Shown here: in pieces, positions 27,492-37,265 of the stretch
How the letters are laid out: every line of letters starts with the position of its first letter
Numbering within the stretch: position 1 is the first letter of the stretch
Assembly (NCBI RefSeq): GCF_900104555.1
Contig: NZ_FNJU01000003.1
Span: forward strand, 248,001-312,000
Origin: Litchfieldia salsa
GTDB taxonomy: Bacteria; Bacillota; Bacilli; Bacillales; Bacillaceae_L
Direction: 5' to 3'
DNA length: 64,000 nucleotides
Made by a program: the position numbers and the translations under genes
Notes under the pieces: model-generated
The model's database searches: none
What the model was told of the DNA's origin: nothing
Seen by the model: only the letters and a program-made list of their open reading frames with translations

Positions 27492-27688
27492 TATTAAGTC
27501 CCTTCTTGTCTTTTTATGTAGAATGTTACTTTTTTTTCATTATATTCCTTAACTGTAAATTGAGTGTTAATTTTATGTAAAACTATCTCTCTCCATCCAA
27601 TTTTACCGAAATATTATCTTAGATTAACAAGCTATTAATATGAAAAATGTATCATTTAAGGCAAACAATTCATTTTAGGAGTGATTAA

Positions 27689-28618
27689 ATGAGTCCTTTT
27701 GCTAGACCAATAATAAGTAGTCCTGTTATTTCAAAGCTATGGTTAAAGTACCCGCGCACTTGGAAATATATTCTTAATATAGGTCTCTTAATGAAGTATA
27801 AAACGATCAAATTAGAAGAATTGCCTACTTATATTAGGTTACGATCTTCTTTTAATTTACATATTGATCCTAACGAAAATAGGGGTCGTGCATTGCTGAT
27901 TAGTAATGGTATTACTCAAAAACATGTCGTAAAGTTCTGGGAAGAATCAGTTAAAGCATTTTCTCCCACTACGGTGTTGGATATTGGGGTTAACTATGGA
28001 GAATGTTTATTTTCAGTGGAGTACCCGTCTAAAGCAAAAATATATGGGATTGAGGCTAATAAGCAACTACTATCGTTTATAAATAAATCGAAATCTACTC
28101 ATCCTAATCAAAAACAAATAAAAATTATAAATGCTTTTGCTTCGAACAAAGAGCAGAAAACTCAGGCTTTTTACGTTGATAAAAACTGGTCAGGCACTTC
28201 TTCTGGGAAAGAGATTTATTCAGGAATGGTAGAAAAGCATTTAGTTAAAACGATAACGGTGGATTCTTTGTTAAAAGAAGAAAAATTATTTAAAGAAAGA
28301 ATTCTATTTAAAATTGATGTTGAGGGGTATGAACCGTTTGTACTTGAAGGAATGAAGAGTGTTATTAAAAAGAGTGCAGAAGTTCTAGGTATTATTGAAT
28401 TTGATAGTACATATATCAAAAGATCTGGGACAAATATAGATTTATTTTTGAAGAAGTTATCAGTTAACTTTAAGATTTACATGTTTGATAACTTTGGAGA
28501 ACTACATTTAATCGCAGATCCCACGATGACTAGCCTTCAAGACATGTTCAAATCAAGAGAAATTCATACAGACCTTATACTCGTAAAGTCAGAAAGCATT
28601 GCCTACTTCTTAAGTTGA
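27689..28618 (+). CDS. FkbM family SAM-dependent methyltransferase
   Basis: 309 residues. The SAM-binding motif I is VLDIGVNYGE (about residue 96), the FkbM signature is FKIDVEGYEPFVLEGM, and IIEFDS follows in the correct place. An N-terminal region of about 60 residues is poorly conserved. These enzymes O-methylate sugars or secondary metabolites; the acceptor is unknown. AGGAG precedes the ATG. The gene is isolated and converges on the broken HEIGH membrane gene with a 9-bp tail overlap and no terminator between them. Confidence 0.85.
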   Translation: MSPFARPIISSPVISKLWLKYPRTWKYILNIGLLMKYKTIKLEELPTYIRLRSSFNLHIDPNENRGRALLISNGITQKHVVKFWEESVKAFSPTTVLDIGVNYGECLFSVEYPSKAKIYGIEANKQLLSFINKSKSTHPNQKQIKIINAFASNKEQKTQAFYVDKNWSGTSSGKEIYSGMVEKHLVKTITVDSLLKEEKLFKERILFKIDVEGYEPFVLEGMKSVIKKSAEVLGIIEFDSTYIKRSGTNIDLFLKKLSVNFKIYMFDNFGELHLIADPTMTSLQDMFKSREIHTDLILVKSESIAYFLS

Positions 28619-29440
28619 ACCTTCTGTTATCATATATAATATAAAACTTATAAGAAGGGTCAATAAAGAAAAAAATACAGCAATACTCGAAAAGGCGAGA
28701 ACATATGTATTAATCTCTGCTAGTTTTACGATGAATTGATGACTGTTAAAACCGAATATACCGGAAATGATGTTAATCATAAAAAGTAGGAAGAAGATGT
28801 TTATGAGGCCTCTTACAGAACCTTTGATATCCTCTTTACTTAGTGCTGTATGAGACGAAACACAAATAACAATCACTAAAAACATCAAAAATAGAGGATT
28901 AGTAAGGTTTTTTATTGTAAATATAGTTTTGCAAAGAGTAATAACAGATCCTATAGCTATTTTTAAGAAATCTACTCCAAACGTTTCAAAGGAAGCGTGT
29001 TGTTTTATATAAATTGTAACTACTTGATAGGATTCTGGTATTAATAAGTACATGAAAAATATTAAAGAACCAATTCCACTAAATATTGGCCCGATTCCAA
29101 TAAAAAAGTTCCCTATTTGCTAATAAATGCTATTTTTGTTGTATTGATGTTCAACATAACCAAGCACACCGTTTGGATGACCAAATTGCAATAATTTCAC
29201 TCTTGTAACACGATGACCCCATATGAAACATTGAATTAGATGTCCAATTTCATGAATAGGTGTCCCAATCCAGGCAGTTAAATACAATCCTCTTGGACCA
29301 AATGCCTTAATCAAGTAGCGATTAGAATACCTTTCAATCACACCAATCACCATTCCAACAGCAACGAGTATACCAACAAGATAGATCAATTCAAAAAAGC
29401 TAAGTAGTAAAGTATTTAGAAATGCTGTAAATAAGCTCAT
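28610..29440 (-). pseudogene. HEIGH membrane metallopeptidase-like gene interrupted by an in-frame amber codon
   Basis: Read in one frame, 106 residues (MSLFTAFLNT to NKNSIY) end at TAG (29120-29122). The same frame continues for 22 codons (QIGNFFIGIGPIFSGIG...) and then 147 more residues from an internal ATG to the stop at 28610. The whole would be about 276 residues with at least five TM helices and a zinc-peptidase motif HEIGH in TPIHEIGHLIQC, as in M50-like membrane proteins. The sequence after the stop is a natural continuation, so a single substitution (for example CAG to TAG) is the likely cause. The gene could be dead, split, or read through by an amber suppressor. Confidence 0.75.
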
Positions 29441-29882
29441 GATGAAACAGTAATCCCCTTTGTTAAAAAAAGTTGAATAAACCTATACTAACATGCTCAC
29501 CATAGGAAACGATTGTTAAACATAGACTAACCGTAGCTTGTCCTTAATCCAACAACTAGGATAAGCAAAATAAGCGGAGATACTCCGGATAGATGCAGAA
29601 TGCGATTCGTTTTGATGTGAATAACGGGAGATTTTCCGTTTATCCAATACAAAATCTCCCGTTTTTGATTTTTTCGAATCAATAGGCGAAGTTTCTCCGT
29701 TTATTCAAGCTTATTTAACATGCCTTACTGTATTAAGCGGAATTTTTACGTCTAATTATCAAATTGGTGCTTAATCTGATCTTCATGCCGATAAGTACAA
29801 CGCTCTTGTCATGCATCAGTAACTTTAAGACTTTCCGCACAATGTTTCTTCTGAATGTATTATGCATCATTACTGTTTAAAC
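29441..29882. other. Long intergenic region, palindrome array but no gene
   Basis: 440 bp between the AddA-like gene and the HEIGH gene. No coding frame or RNA gene is apparent. The middle holds four degenerate palindromes (see the repeat entry). Confidence 0.6.
29570..29756. repeat. Array of four degenerate AAGCGGA...TCCGTTTAT palindromes
   Basis: Related units lie at about 29570-29588, 29620-29643, 29681-29703 and 29733-29756. They share a pattern like AATAAGCGGAGA then TCCG(T)TTAT and are spaced 50-61 bp apart. Each could form a small hairpin. The third spacer also carries CTCCCG at 29656-29661 complementary to the second unit. Similar GCGGA-type palindromes recur between genes in many Bacillus genomes, but I did not search. 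Confidence 0.55.
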
Positions 29883-32800
29883 TCAACATGACCTAATAAT
29901 ATCAGGAGTAACAAAGTATAGTTTTGCTTCTTCAACCTCTTCACCAGTGATTTTTTTCCAAACATTTTTATAAAGTCCAATTTGTTTCCGATAATAGTTT
30001 GTAAGTTCAGGGATGTCTTCTATATCTTTTGGTCGGTCAGTTTTATAGTCTACGATTTTCCATTTTCCATTGACCTTATAGACAAGATCAATGATTCCTG
30101 AAAGAAAAATCGTATTTGCTATCGTTCGAGGTTCAAGTTGGGTATATAATTCCTCCCCTTTCTTAATAGGTATTGAGAAAGGAACTTCCGTTAAAACATT
30201 TTCAGCTTCTTGAATTTCTTTCCAGATCTCTGTTTGTTGGAGTTGTTGAATTAGAGATTTAACCTCATTTTCTCTATCGATTGACAATCCATGCTTTTGT
30301 AAAATATACATAATGTCATGACCGGAAAGTGGCGTTCGAATAAACTTTTCGAATACTTCATGAATAACAAGGCCCCAATCTTTTCCTCCACCCTTTTCAC
30401 GTTCAATTTCTAGTGTGTATATTTCTTCTTTATCGTCTGTAGGAGTCATTTTTTCGAATGAAGGCAATGAGCTAATTTCAATCCAATCTGTTAGTTTACC
30501 AGTTTCATTTTGATATTCTTCGTGCGTGATTGTATCAATGATTTGAGGTTTTTCGACTAACTCAATCTCTTCTAAAACTATTTCTTCAATATATTTCAAG
30601 CCATCAATAAGAATGCTCCATGGATTGTTCGTATTTTTCTTTTGACAACTACTAATAATCATAGCTTTTTCTGCTCGTGTAGCAGCAACATAAAGTATTC
30701 GGAGTTCCTCTTGAAGTAGGTATGCCTCTTCTTCATCTTTATAAAGCTCCCATTCAATGGGTTCTGCAATCGTTTTTGATGAGAAACCATTCTTTTTTAC
30801 AAATTTGAAGTATCCTTGAGATGTCTTATCTTCTCTCCTAATGTGAGTTAAGATGCGTTCACTGATGTCGGTCTTCTTACCAGGATGTGCTAAAAAAACA
30901 ATCGGTGCTTCTAAGCCTTTTGCTTTATGAACATTTAAAATTTGTACAGAATTAGCATCTTCATCAAGATTGAGGACCTTCGTTTTCTCTTTAATTATTT
31001 TAGAAAGAAATGTAACAATTTCATGATACAATGTCGTTCCTTCGTTTTCTTTCCTACGACTTGCTTCAATTAACTGTAAAAATTGAGTATACTCTCTTTT
31101 TCCATATCCAAGTGTTAGTAATAAAGGGTAAAAACCAATATCTTCTGTAATCTTGACAATGGCTACAACTGGTGAATACGTTCCTACCCATTTTGAATAC
31201 ATTCTAAGTTTACTTAATGCGTTTTGTACTGGATTCGTAACAGGTTCATCTACTTCTTTTATCTTAGCTCCATATATCGAAAAAGTGCCTCCTCCTCGCT
31301 TCCATTGAAACAACTCTTCATCATTTATTCCAAACCAAACACTCCTAAGGGTAGCGACTGTAGCGAGTGAGTCGGTTGAATCCAGAAAGGTTTTTAACAA
31401 TAGGAGCAATTCATTAAAAGGTTGAGTGGCACCAATGTGCATCTCACCACTTACACTAACAGGAATACCTGCTGCTTCTAATGTCCGGGCATATACATCA
31501 ATTCCATCATTATATCGAGTTAGAATCATAAATTCCTTCGGTTCATAGCCTGTATGTAACAGTTTCTTAAGATACAATGTGATATTTTCAGCGTCTTTTT
31601 CGAGAATCATTTTTTGATTTTTAGTAAACTCCGCTTGGACCATAAGAACTTTAATCCCTGAAACTCCTTCTTCTTGCTCCTCATGATAGGAGTTCAACGG
31701 ACGATATGCAGCTTGATACCTCGTCTCGACCTCAGGCAACTGAAAACGAAATACATCATTTAATTGAGTTGTAATCGTGTCAACTGTTCGAAAGTTCATC
31801 GTAAGTTGAAGGACATCCCCTCCATAGTTCTTAATTAACTCTTTCACTTTATTGTAAATATCAATATCAGCTCGGCGAAACCGATATATCGCTTGTTTAG
31901 GATCACCTACAACAAATAATGAACCAGGTCTTGGCTTACATTTGCTCCAATCTTCTTCACTTACATCATCACTTGTTAAATAAAACATCATCTCTGCTTG
32001 GATTGGGTCTGTATCTTGATATTCATCCACTAAAAGAAAACGATATTTTTCTTGAAAATAGGAACGTACTTCAGGGTTAAACCTCAATAAATGAGTGGTG
32101 TTAATTAATAAGTCTTGAAAATTGAGTAATGAACGTTGCTGTTTGATCCCTTCATAAACACCTAATGCGCCTTGTGAAAATTCAATGATAATTGGATGAC
32201 AAAATTGACGCCAATTCATTAATAAAGGTAAAATTCGACCTTCGAAAAAGTCCTGAATTCTTGCTTGGTAATCCTTACTATCCTCTTTCGTAGTCCACTT
32301 TTTCTGTGTAATGTTATAAGCAGATTTCTTATCAAATAATTCAAAAACGGAAATTCGTAGTGGATCATTTAGTTGTAACAGACGATCCATTCGTATTGCT
32401 TCTCTTATACACTTCTGTAGGTTATCAGGACCATTCTCTATTTCTTCTGGAATACAACGGTTTGCTTCCTTAAGTAAATTGATAAATGCTTGGTATGTGT
32501 CTGTAAGCTCTGGTTTGGAAGTATAGGTCTTAGCCCATTCGACATCAGGATAGGATTTCAGCATCTGAAACCGATCCAACAAGATATGATCGTCGATACC
32601 AAGCTCTCTTAATGTATGTAACCTTTTAACATCTAGTGTCTGAAGTGTTGCAAGATATCTATGCCAAGCTTCTATTGCAATTAGTCTATCATCTTCCTCC
32701 TCAAGCTCTTTAAAGGAAATATCTAGCTTTGCTTCAACTGGTCGTTCACGTAATAAACGAGCACAAAAGGAATGAACCGTTCCGAGAAAGCACTGCTCCA

Positions 32801-33092
32801 TATTTTGGATAGCAAATTCAAGTCGTTCTTTTACCTCGAAATTTTTTTCGCTTTTCCAGGTTTTCTCAAGTTCATTTTGAAAGCGAGTCTTTAATTCATC
32901 TGCTGCCTTCCTTGTAAAGGTTATCGCAACAATTTCTTCGATTTGACATGTTCCCGTATATATTAAATTAACCATTCGATCCACTAAACTTGATGTCTTA
33001 CCCGAGCCTGCTCCAGCTTCGACTAGAAAGTTTTGATTTAAACAATGTTTAATTTTATCTCGTGCTTCTTGATCAACCACTCTTTTAGTCAT
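29883..33092 (-). CDS. AddA/RecB-like UvrD-family helicase with C-terminal PD-(D/E)XK nuclease
   Basis: 1069 residues, shorter than B. subtilis AddA (about 1230). SF1 helicase motifs in order: Walker A EAGAGSGKT (Lys32), Ia AITFTRKAADEL, II LLVDEYQDTDPIQAEM (about 350), III VGDPKQAIYRFRRADI, IV LTMNFRT, V VHKAKGLEAPIVF, VI LYVAATRAEKA. The nuclease motif IVDYKTDRP is near residue 1015 with Gln in QIGLY downstream. It should unwind and resect DNA ends with its partner, the 994-aa gene, which overlaps its start by 8 bp (ATGACTAA). The EAGAGSGKTSSL P-loop differs from canonical AddA (AAAGSGKT), so this looks like a divergent lineage. Confidence 0.85.
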   Translation of the reverse strand: MTKRVVDQEARDKIKHCLNQNFLVEAGAGSGKTSSLVDRMVNLIYTGTCQIEEIVAITFTRKAADELKTRFQNELEKTWKSEKNFEVKERLEFAIQNMEQCFLGTVHSFCARLLRERPVEAKLDISFKELEEEDDRLIAIEAWHRYLATLQTLDVKRLHTLRELGIDDHILLDRFQMLKSYPDVEWAKTYTSKPELTDTYQAFINLLKEANRCIPEEIENGPDNLQKCIREAIRMDRLLQLNDPLRISVFELFDKKSAYNITQKKWTTKEDSKDYQARIQDFFEGRILPLLMNWRQFCHPIIIEFSQGALGVYEGIKQQRSLLNFQDLLINTTHLLRFNPEVRSYFQEKYRFLLVDEYQDTDPIQAEMMFYLTSDDVSEEDWSKCKPRPGSLFVVGDPKQAIYRFRRADIDIYNKVKELIKNYGGDVLQLTMNFRTVDTITTQLNDVFRFQLPEVETRYQAAYRPLNSYHEEQEEGVSGIKVLMVQAEFTKNQKMILEKDAENITLYLKKLLHTGYEPKEFMILTRYNDGIDVYARTLEAAGIPVSVSGEMHIGATQPFNELLLLLKTFLDSTDSLATVATLRSVWFGINDEELFQWKRGGGTFSIYGAKIKEVDEPVTNPVQNALSKLRMYSKWVGTYSPVVAIVKITEDIGFYPLLLTLGYGKREYTQFLQLIEASRRKENEGTTLYHEIVTFLSKIIKEKTKVLNLDEDANSVQILNVHKAKGLEAPIVFLAHPGKKTDISERILTHIRREDKTSQGYFKFVKKNGFSSKTIAEPIEWELYKDEEEAYLLQEELRILYVAATRAEKAMIISSCQKKNTNNPWSILIDGLKYIEEIVLEEIELVEKPQIIDTITHEEYQNETGKLTDWIEISSLPSFEKMTPTDDKEEIYTLEIEREKGGGKDWGLVIHEVFEKFIRTPLSGHDIMYILQKHGLSIDRENEVKSLIQQLQQTEIWKEIQEAENVLTEVPFSIPIKKGEELYTQLEPRTIANTIFLSGIIDLVYKVNGKWKIVDYKTDRPKDIEDIPELTNYYRKQIGLYKNVWKKITGEEVEEAKLYFVTPDIIRSC

Positions 33093-36069
33093 AAGCTCTT
33101 ACCCCCTTAAAGCTTCGCACACCAATTGAGTCTATATCTTGATGTTTGATGTCCACTTGATCTTTGTCATAGGTAGAACGTCTGCAAACGTCTTTTAACT
33201 GACAATATTTACAATCATTTTCGTCGTCTGTCATTGTAAAATGTCCATGTTCAATCACAGTTAATAGATTTTCAAGAATGTTTCGTCCGTTTGTCCGAAT
33301 CGACTCTAATTGCTTTCGTTCATATGCTCGTCCTAAACCTTTTTTCGTTGGGAATAGATAAGAGCTTTTTTGAACAGCTCCCTCATTCAATGATAAGTGA
33401 TTTTCAATTGCTAATGTATACAATAGATGTTGTAGTTGTCTACCACCTCTAAAGGCAATATTGCCGTCGTATCCCCATGTACTCCCTGTCTTATAATCTA
33501 TTATATGATAGGTTCCATCAGGTTGTAGATCTACACGGTCTATTTTCCCTGATACATGAAACGTTCCTGATGGTAAAGTAATAATTGCTGGTTCAATCCC
33601 ATCTACACCAAAAGAATATTCAAAATACTTAGGAGAACCATGGATGCTGTTCTCTTCTTCTAGTTTCAGAAACGTTTCACAAGATTCCAAGACCTCTGTA
33701 ATTTCCTGTAATTCTACATTTTCGCTTGGTGGTGGTAAGATTTCTTTAATTTTAGCAAGACTATTCTGAGCAACTTCCACAATTAGAGAATGATGGTTTT
33801 CAAAAGATGGTTTTTCATTAAGTTCTTGTAACTTACGGTAAAATAATTCGAAAACCTCATGTAATAAGGTTCCTCTTGCTACAGGGTCTAACCATCTTTC
33901 TTGTGTATAAACTGTGTCCTCAATCGGCTTAATATTTAGGACTACCTGTAGAAAGTACGAATATGGGCAAGTTGCTAACATTTCTAATTTCCCTGCAGAA
34001 ATCGTTGTATTTTTGTTTAATCTTGGATCAAACTTACTTGTATTACTTATTATTTTTCCATCATAAACAGTAAATGAATCACTCTGCCTTGCTTCATCTG
34101 CTATTAGTCCCCGACAAATGTGTTCAAATTGACTTAATAATGGTTGTTCTAATTGGTTAAGAGTAGCTGAATTCAATTTATCTGCCCACCAATCCCTTGA
34201 ATGGATAATGCTCTCTTCAATTACGGGTATTGATTGTTTTAAGTCTTTAAAATTTGCACTTTTATTACCTGATTGAAGACGATAGCTCTGTAAAAACAAA
34301 TGTGCTGGGCTCGTTGCGCGGTTTTCATTTACATCAAATTGACAATAGCTTAAAGTAACATTCCTGCTTGATGAAGCTAAAACTTGAAGCATTTTATACA
34401 ATCGGGTTTTGGACTTTTCTTGTAAGAGTGGTATACATCGTCCTAAACGCTTTCGTTCTATATCCAATAGCAAAGGATTTTCTCCACTTCCCCCAGGAAA
34501 ACGTTGATTGTCTAGACCAACAATAAACACATGATCTCTAGAAATATATAACCCATTTTCAAATGAGCAAAAATGTAGATAGCCTGGCTTTGGTTTCGAA
34601 GCACCTATTTTAAGTTGTAATACTAGTTCTTCTAGTCGTTCAATCCCCTCTTGAACGGTAAGGCTTTCATTCACATATGGCAGGATATTGTCTATTGTAT
34701 CAATTAAACTTTCCTTCGCAGCAAGATCGTAGCTAGAAGAAACCTTACTATAGTTTCGTATCATATCTTGTAATCCAAGTAAAAGTGTTTCATAAGTGAT
34801 GCTACTTTGCATGCTGATAGGTGGTAATTTTTCAAAAACAGTTTGATACCAATGGGATAACCAAGAAAGATGTTCTCGAAGTTCTCTAAGATATAATCGT
34901 TTTTGTTGATCTTCAACATGCTTTAATTTCGTTTCAACACTTTTAATTTCGTTTTGGAAGATCATCTTATAACGAGTTGCATCCCAGCCAATATTTGCTT
35001 TTCTTAATAATGTTATCCATGTTGAATTTGAAGGGCCATCACCTTCTATATTCAACAGTCCTTCTTGTAGAATATTCACAAATACAGTCACACTGTAGGC
35101 ACTTTTGATCCACTTGAGTAGACCTGTCATAAGTTTGCCAGGTTTAGTAAACTGAATAGGTATTCCTTCATTAAAAGTGACAGGGAAATTCTGCTCTTCA
35201 GAGAGATGATACATAGTCGTAATATATGGGTTGCTCTGACTATAGTAAACGGCACAATGATCAAAAGGAAGTTGTTTCTTTGCAATTCGTTTTAGGACTT
35301 CTTTTAATTCATGCTCTTCTGTTTTCGTGGTAAATAGACTCAAATTTCCTTTGATATTTTCTGAAGCATCTAGGTGATAGAGATAGCTATGTGGTGTTGG
35401 TTCACCCTCTATGATCATTGAGTATTTTGAACTTTGAGGTTTTACCACACCATATACGGGTGTTAATGGTAAATGAACAATATAGTCTGATATGATCTTA
35501 CCTATGAATTGCTCTTCTAAGTGGCTAAGATTTAGATTACTCTGCAATAAAAAAATACAATCTAATTTCGTCCCTACTTTGAGGGCTTCTTGATAAAGAT
35601 TACAGTTATCTTTAAGGTTTTTTACTTTTAATGTTTCTTCATAGCTTTTAAGAATATGTATAATGTCTTGTCCTTTTTCAGTTATGACAAATTGACGATC
35701 ATTTATGGTATTACTTGTATAACCAGCAAGACGTAGTTCTTGGATTACCTCATACATACCATGACTTAGGTTCGGAGTGATTTCGAGATTATGAAAATAA
35801 CGAAGGCTGTTATTAAACTTAAGCTGTTTTAACAGTGAATAGACAAGATGTGAACCAATTGCAGTGTTACAAAAATCATCATTTGTATGAATAAATCCCA
35901 GTGCTAAATCGCGCACCGTTTTCACCTTCAAGTTAACAGCATTGTAACCTTCCTTCATATAGTGTGAAATGATTTGTTCTCCTATTGAATAAGAATCAAC
36001 AACGAGGATCTTCTCGTTTAATAAGTTCGTTTGACAAGTTTGATGTAACGCTTTAATCAATAATTCCAT
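33085..36069 (-). CDS. AddB-like PD-(D/E)XK nuclease with Fe-S cysteines, lacking the N-terminal Walker A
   Basis: 994 residues versus about 1166 for B. subtilis AddB. The C-terminal nuclease shows GKIDRVD, HIIDYKTGS (Asp858, Lys860) and RQLQHLLYTLA. Four cysteines reproduce the AddB iron-sulfur pattern: Cys701 (ATCPYSYFLQ) and Cys953-x2-Cys956-x5-Cys962 near the C-terminus. Canonical AddB starts with a P-loop (GRSGSGKT type); here the N-terminus (MELLIKALHQTC) has none. It is the first gene of a two-gene operon with the AddA-like helicase. Possible roles are end resection or nucleic-acid defence; whether a standard addAB exists elsewhere cannot be seen. Confidence 0.8.
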   Translation of the reverse strand: MELLIKALHQTCQTNLLNEKILVVDSYSIGEQIISHYMKEGYNAVNLKVKTVRDLALGFIHTNDDFCNTAIGSHLVYSLLKQLKFNNSLRYFHNLEITPNLSHGMYEVIQELRLAGYTSNTINDRQFVITEKGQDIIHILKSYEETLKVKNLKDNCNLYQEALKVGTKLDCIFLLQSNLNLSHLEEQFIGKIISDYIVHLPLTPVYGVVKPQSSKYSMIIEGEPTPHSYLYHLDASENIKGNLSLFTTKTEEHELKEVLKRIAKKQLPFDHCAVYYSQSNPYITTMYHLSEEQNFPVTFNEGIPIQFTKPGKLMTGLLKWIKSAYSVTVFVNILQEGLLNIEGDGPSNSTWITLLRKANIGWDATRYKMIFQNEIKSVETKLKHVEDQQKRLYLRELREHLSWLSHWYQTVFEKLPPISMQSSITYETLLLGLQDMIRNYSKVSSSYDLAAKESLIDTIDNILPYVNESLTVQEGIERLEELVLQLKIGASKPKPGYLHFCSFENGLYISRDHVFIVGLDNQRFPGGSGENPLLLDIERKRLGRCIPLLQEKSKTRLYKMLQVLASSSRNVTLSYCQFDVNENRATSPAHLFLQSYRLQSGNKSANFKDLKQSIPVIEESIIHSRDWWADKLNSATLNQLEQPLLSQFEHICRGLIADEARQSDSFTVYDGKIISNTSKFDPRLNKNTTISAGKLEMLATCPYSYFLQVVLNIKPIEDTVYTQERWLDPVARGTLLHEVFELFYRKLQELNEKPSFENHHSLIVEVAQNSLAKIKEILPPPSENVELQEITEVLESCETFLKLEEENSIHGSPKYFEYSFGVDGIEPAIITLPSGTFHVSGKIDRVDLQPDGTYHIIDYKTGSTWGYDGNIAFRGGRQLQHLLYTLAIENHLSLNEGAVQKSSYLFPTKKGLGRAYERKQLESIRTNGRNILENLLTVIEHGHFTMTDDENDCKYCQLKDVCRRSTYDKDQVDIKHQDIDSIGVRSFKGVRAYD

Positions 36070-36232
36070 GTTCGTTTAGTCACTCCTCGATACAATAATC
36101 TTCATACTCTTGTCTTACCTTCATTATAATTCTACTTTAACCTTAAGGGAATAATAGGAAATCTAATAGTTGATAATTGAATGAAAAATGGATAACACTA
36201 GTAACTAAATTGAAAAGAAAGTAGGTACCTGC

Positions 36233-36487
36233 ATGGATACAATTGATCCAAAAGATGTAAAGCCTGGAGATGAAGTGTATGTAATCTATAATAACCCTCA
36301 TACCCCGACCGTTTCCAACATTATGTCGGCAGAAATAGTGCAGCACCCTAAGGATCCAAACAAATCTGCACTATTTTTACATGAAACATTTCATACGATT
36401 GAGGATGATGATGCATTTTTTTCTTCGGAGGAGTCGGCAGAGCGGGCTTATAGTGAGATGTATGATAGAGAAGATTTTTATCACTAA
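36233..36487 (+). CDS. SplA-like small regulator
   Basis: 84 residues, acidic and soluble. The core GDEVYVIYNNPHTPTVSNI, followed by LFLHETFHTIEDDDAFF, resembles SplA, the TRAP-related regulator of the spore photoproduct lyase operon in Bacillus. No splB follows, so it would act in trans or be a paralogue. A modest AGTAGGT site precedes the ATG, and a hairpin follows the stop. The match rests on remembered SplA features, not on an alignment. Confidence 0.6.
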   Translation: MDTIDPKDVKPGDEVYVIYNNPHTPTVSNIMSAEIVQHPKDPNKSALFLHETFHTIEDDDAFFSSEESAERAYSEMYDREDFYH

Positions 36488-36525
36488 GCAGAAATAATCC
36501 GCATTTCCATAAATTAAAATTTGTT

Positions 36526-36560
36526 TGCCCCGATCTTGCATTCTTTCTATATCGGGGCAT
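36526..36560. terminator. Hairpin between the convergent SplA-like and vWA genes
   Basis: TGCCCCGAT / ATCGGGGCA stem with a 16-base loop and only a weak T-rich tail on each side. Placed between convergent genes. Confidence 0.6.
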
Positions 36561-36577
36561 TATTAGATACAATCACT

Positions 36578-37162
36578 TTACTTATGTCTTTTCTCCATCA
36601 CGGCCTCGCATATTTCGTTATACATAATATCGACACCTTTTTCAGAAGCTTCAAAACTGTATGCATTGTCTATTTCTATTCCAAGGTTGTCAGCTTCTTT
36701 CGCAACATCAATATTGGCTCCCATGAAGATAAACTCCCAGTTGTATTTCTCTTGCTGATGTTTAATCAGTTCTTTTACTTTTTGATAAGTAAATTCTTTA
36801 CTAGAATTCTCCTCGCCGTCAGTAGTGATCACAAAGATTATTTTCCCGGGTCTATCCTGTTCAATAGTCCTAGCTAGTCTATTTCCCACTTCTAAGATGG
36901 TTTTTCCGACTGAATCAAGAAGTGCAGTACAGCCTCGTACATAGTATTCCTTGTTAGTTAGCTTTACATTTCTTGCATTCACACCATTCCATAGTACCTC
37001 ATAGTCATCATCAAATAGAACAGTTGTAAGCAACGTTTCCCCTTCTAACTTGCTCTGATTATTTACAAAAGAATTAAATCCACCAATTGTATCTCTTTCA
37101 AGCCCACTCATAGAACCGCTTCGATCAAGTAAAAAAATAATTTCTGTAATATTCTTATTCAT
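36578..37162 (-). CDS. von Willebrand factor A (vWA) domain protein
   Basis: 194 residues, one vWA domain and no signal peptide, so cytosolic. MIDAS metal-site residues are DRSGSM (near the N-terminus), the Thr of GCTALLDSVG, and the Asp of VITTDGEENSS. Such domains mediate metal-dependent protein binding. The start is set at 37162 because GAGGGG lies 10 bases upstream; the ATG at 37171 would be only 1-2 bases from it. It is divergent from the HTH protein at 37266, sharing a 100-bp promoter region, which suggests a regulated pair. Confidence 0.8.
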   Translation of the reverse strand: MNKNITEIIFLLDRSGSMSGLERDTIGGFNSFVNNQSKLEGETLLTTVLFDDDYEVLWNGVNARNVKLTNKEYYVRGCTALLDSVGKTILEVGNRLARTIEQDRPGKIIFVITTDGEENSSKEFTYQKVKELIKHQQEKYNWEFIFMGANIDVAKEADNLGIEIDNAYSFEASEKGVDIMYNEICEAVMEKRHK

Positions 37163-37197
37163 AATGTTCATTCCCCTCTAATGATTATTGTTCATGT

Positions 37198-37245
37198 TAT
37201 AATAGTAGCAATTTAAACCCATGTAATGGTCGCCTTTAAAGCGAC
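37198..37245 (+). promoter_or_regulatory. Promoter and palindromic operator of the HTH gene
   Basis: Extended -10 TGTTATAAT (TATAAT at 37198-37203) is followed at 37229-37245 by GTCGCCTTTAAAGCGAC, an inverted repeat of 5-bp arms between the start point and the HTH ATG. The position suits autorepression by the HTH product. Confidence 0.5.
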
Positions 37246-37265
37246 ATTTATTAGGAGGGAATTTT

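Noticed and set aside
29570-29756. CRISPR array
   Set aside because: Only four units, clearly different from each other, with uneven spacing and no cas genes.
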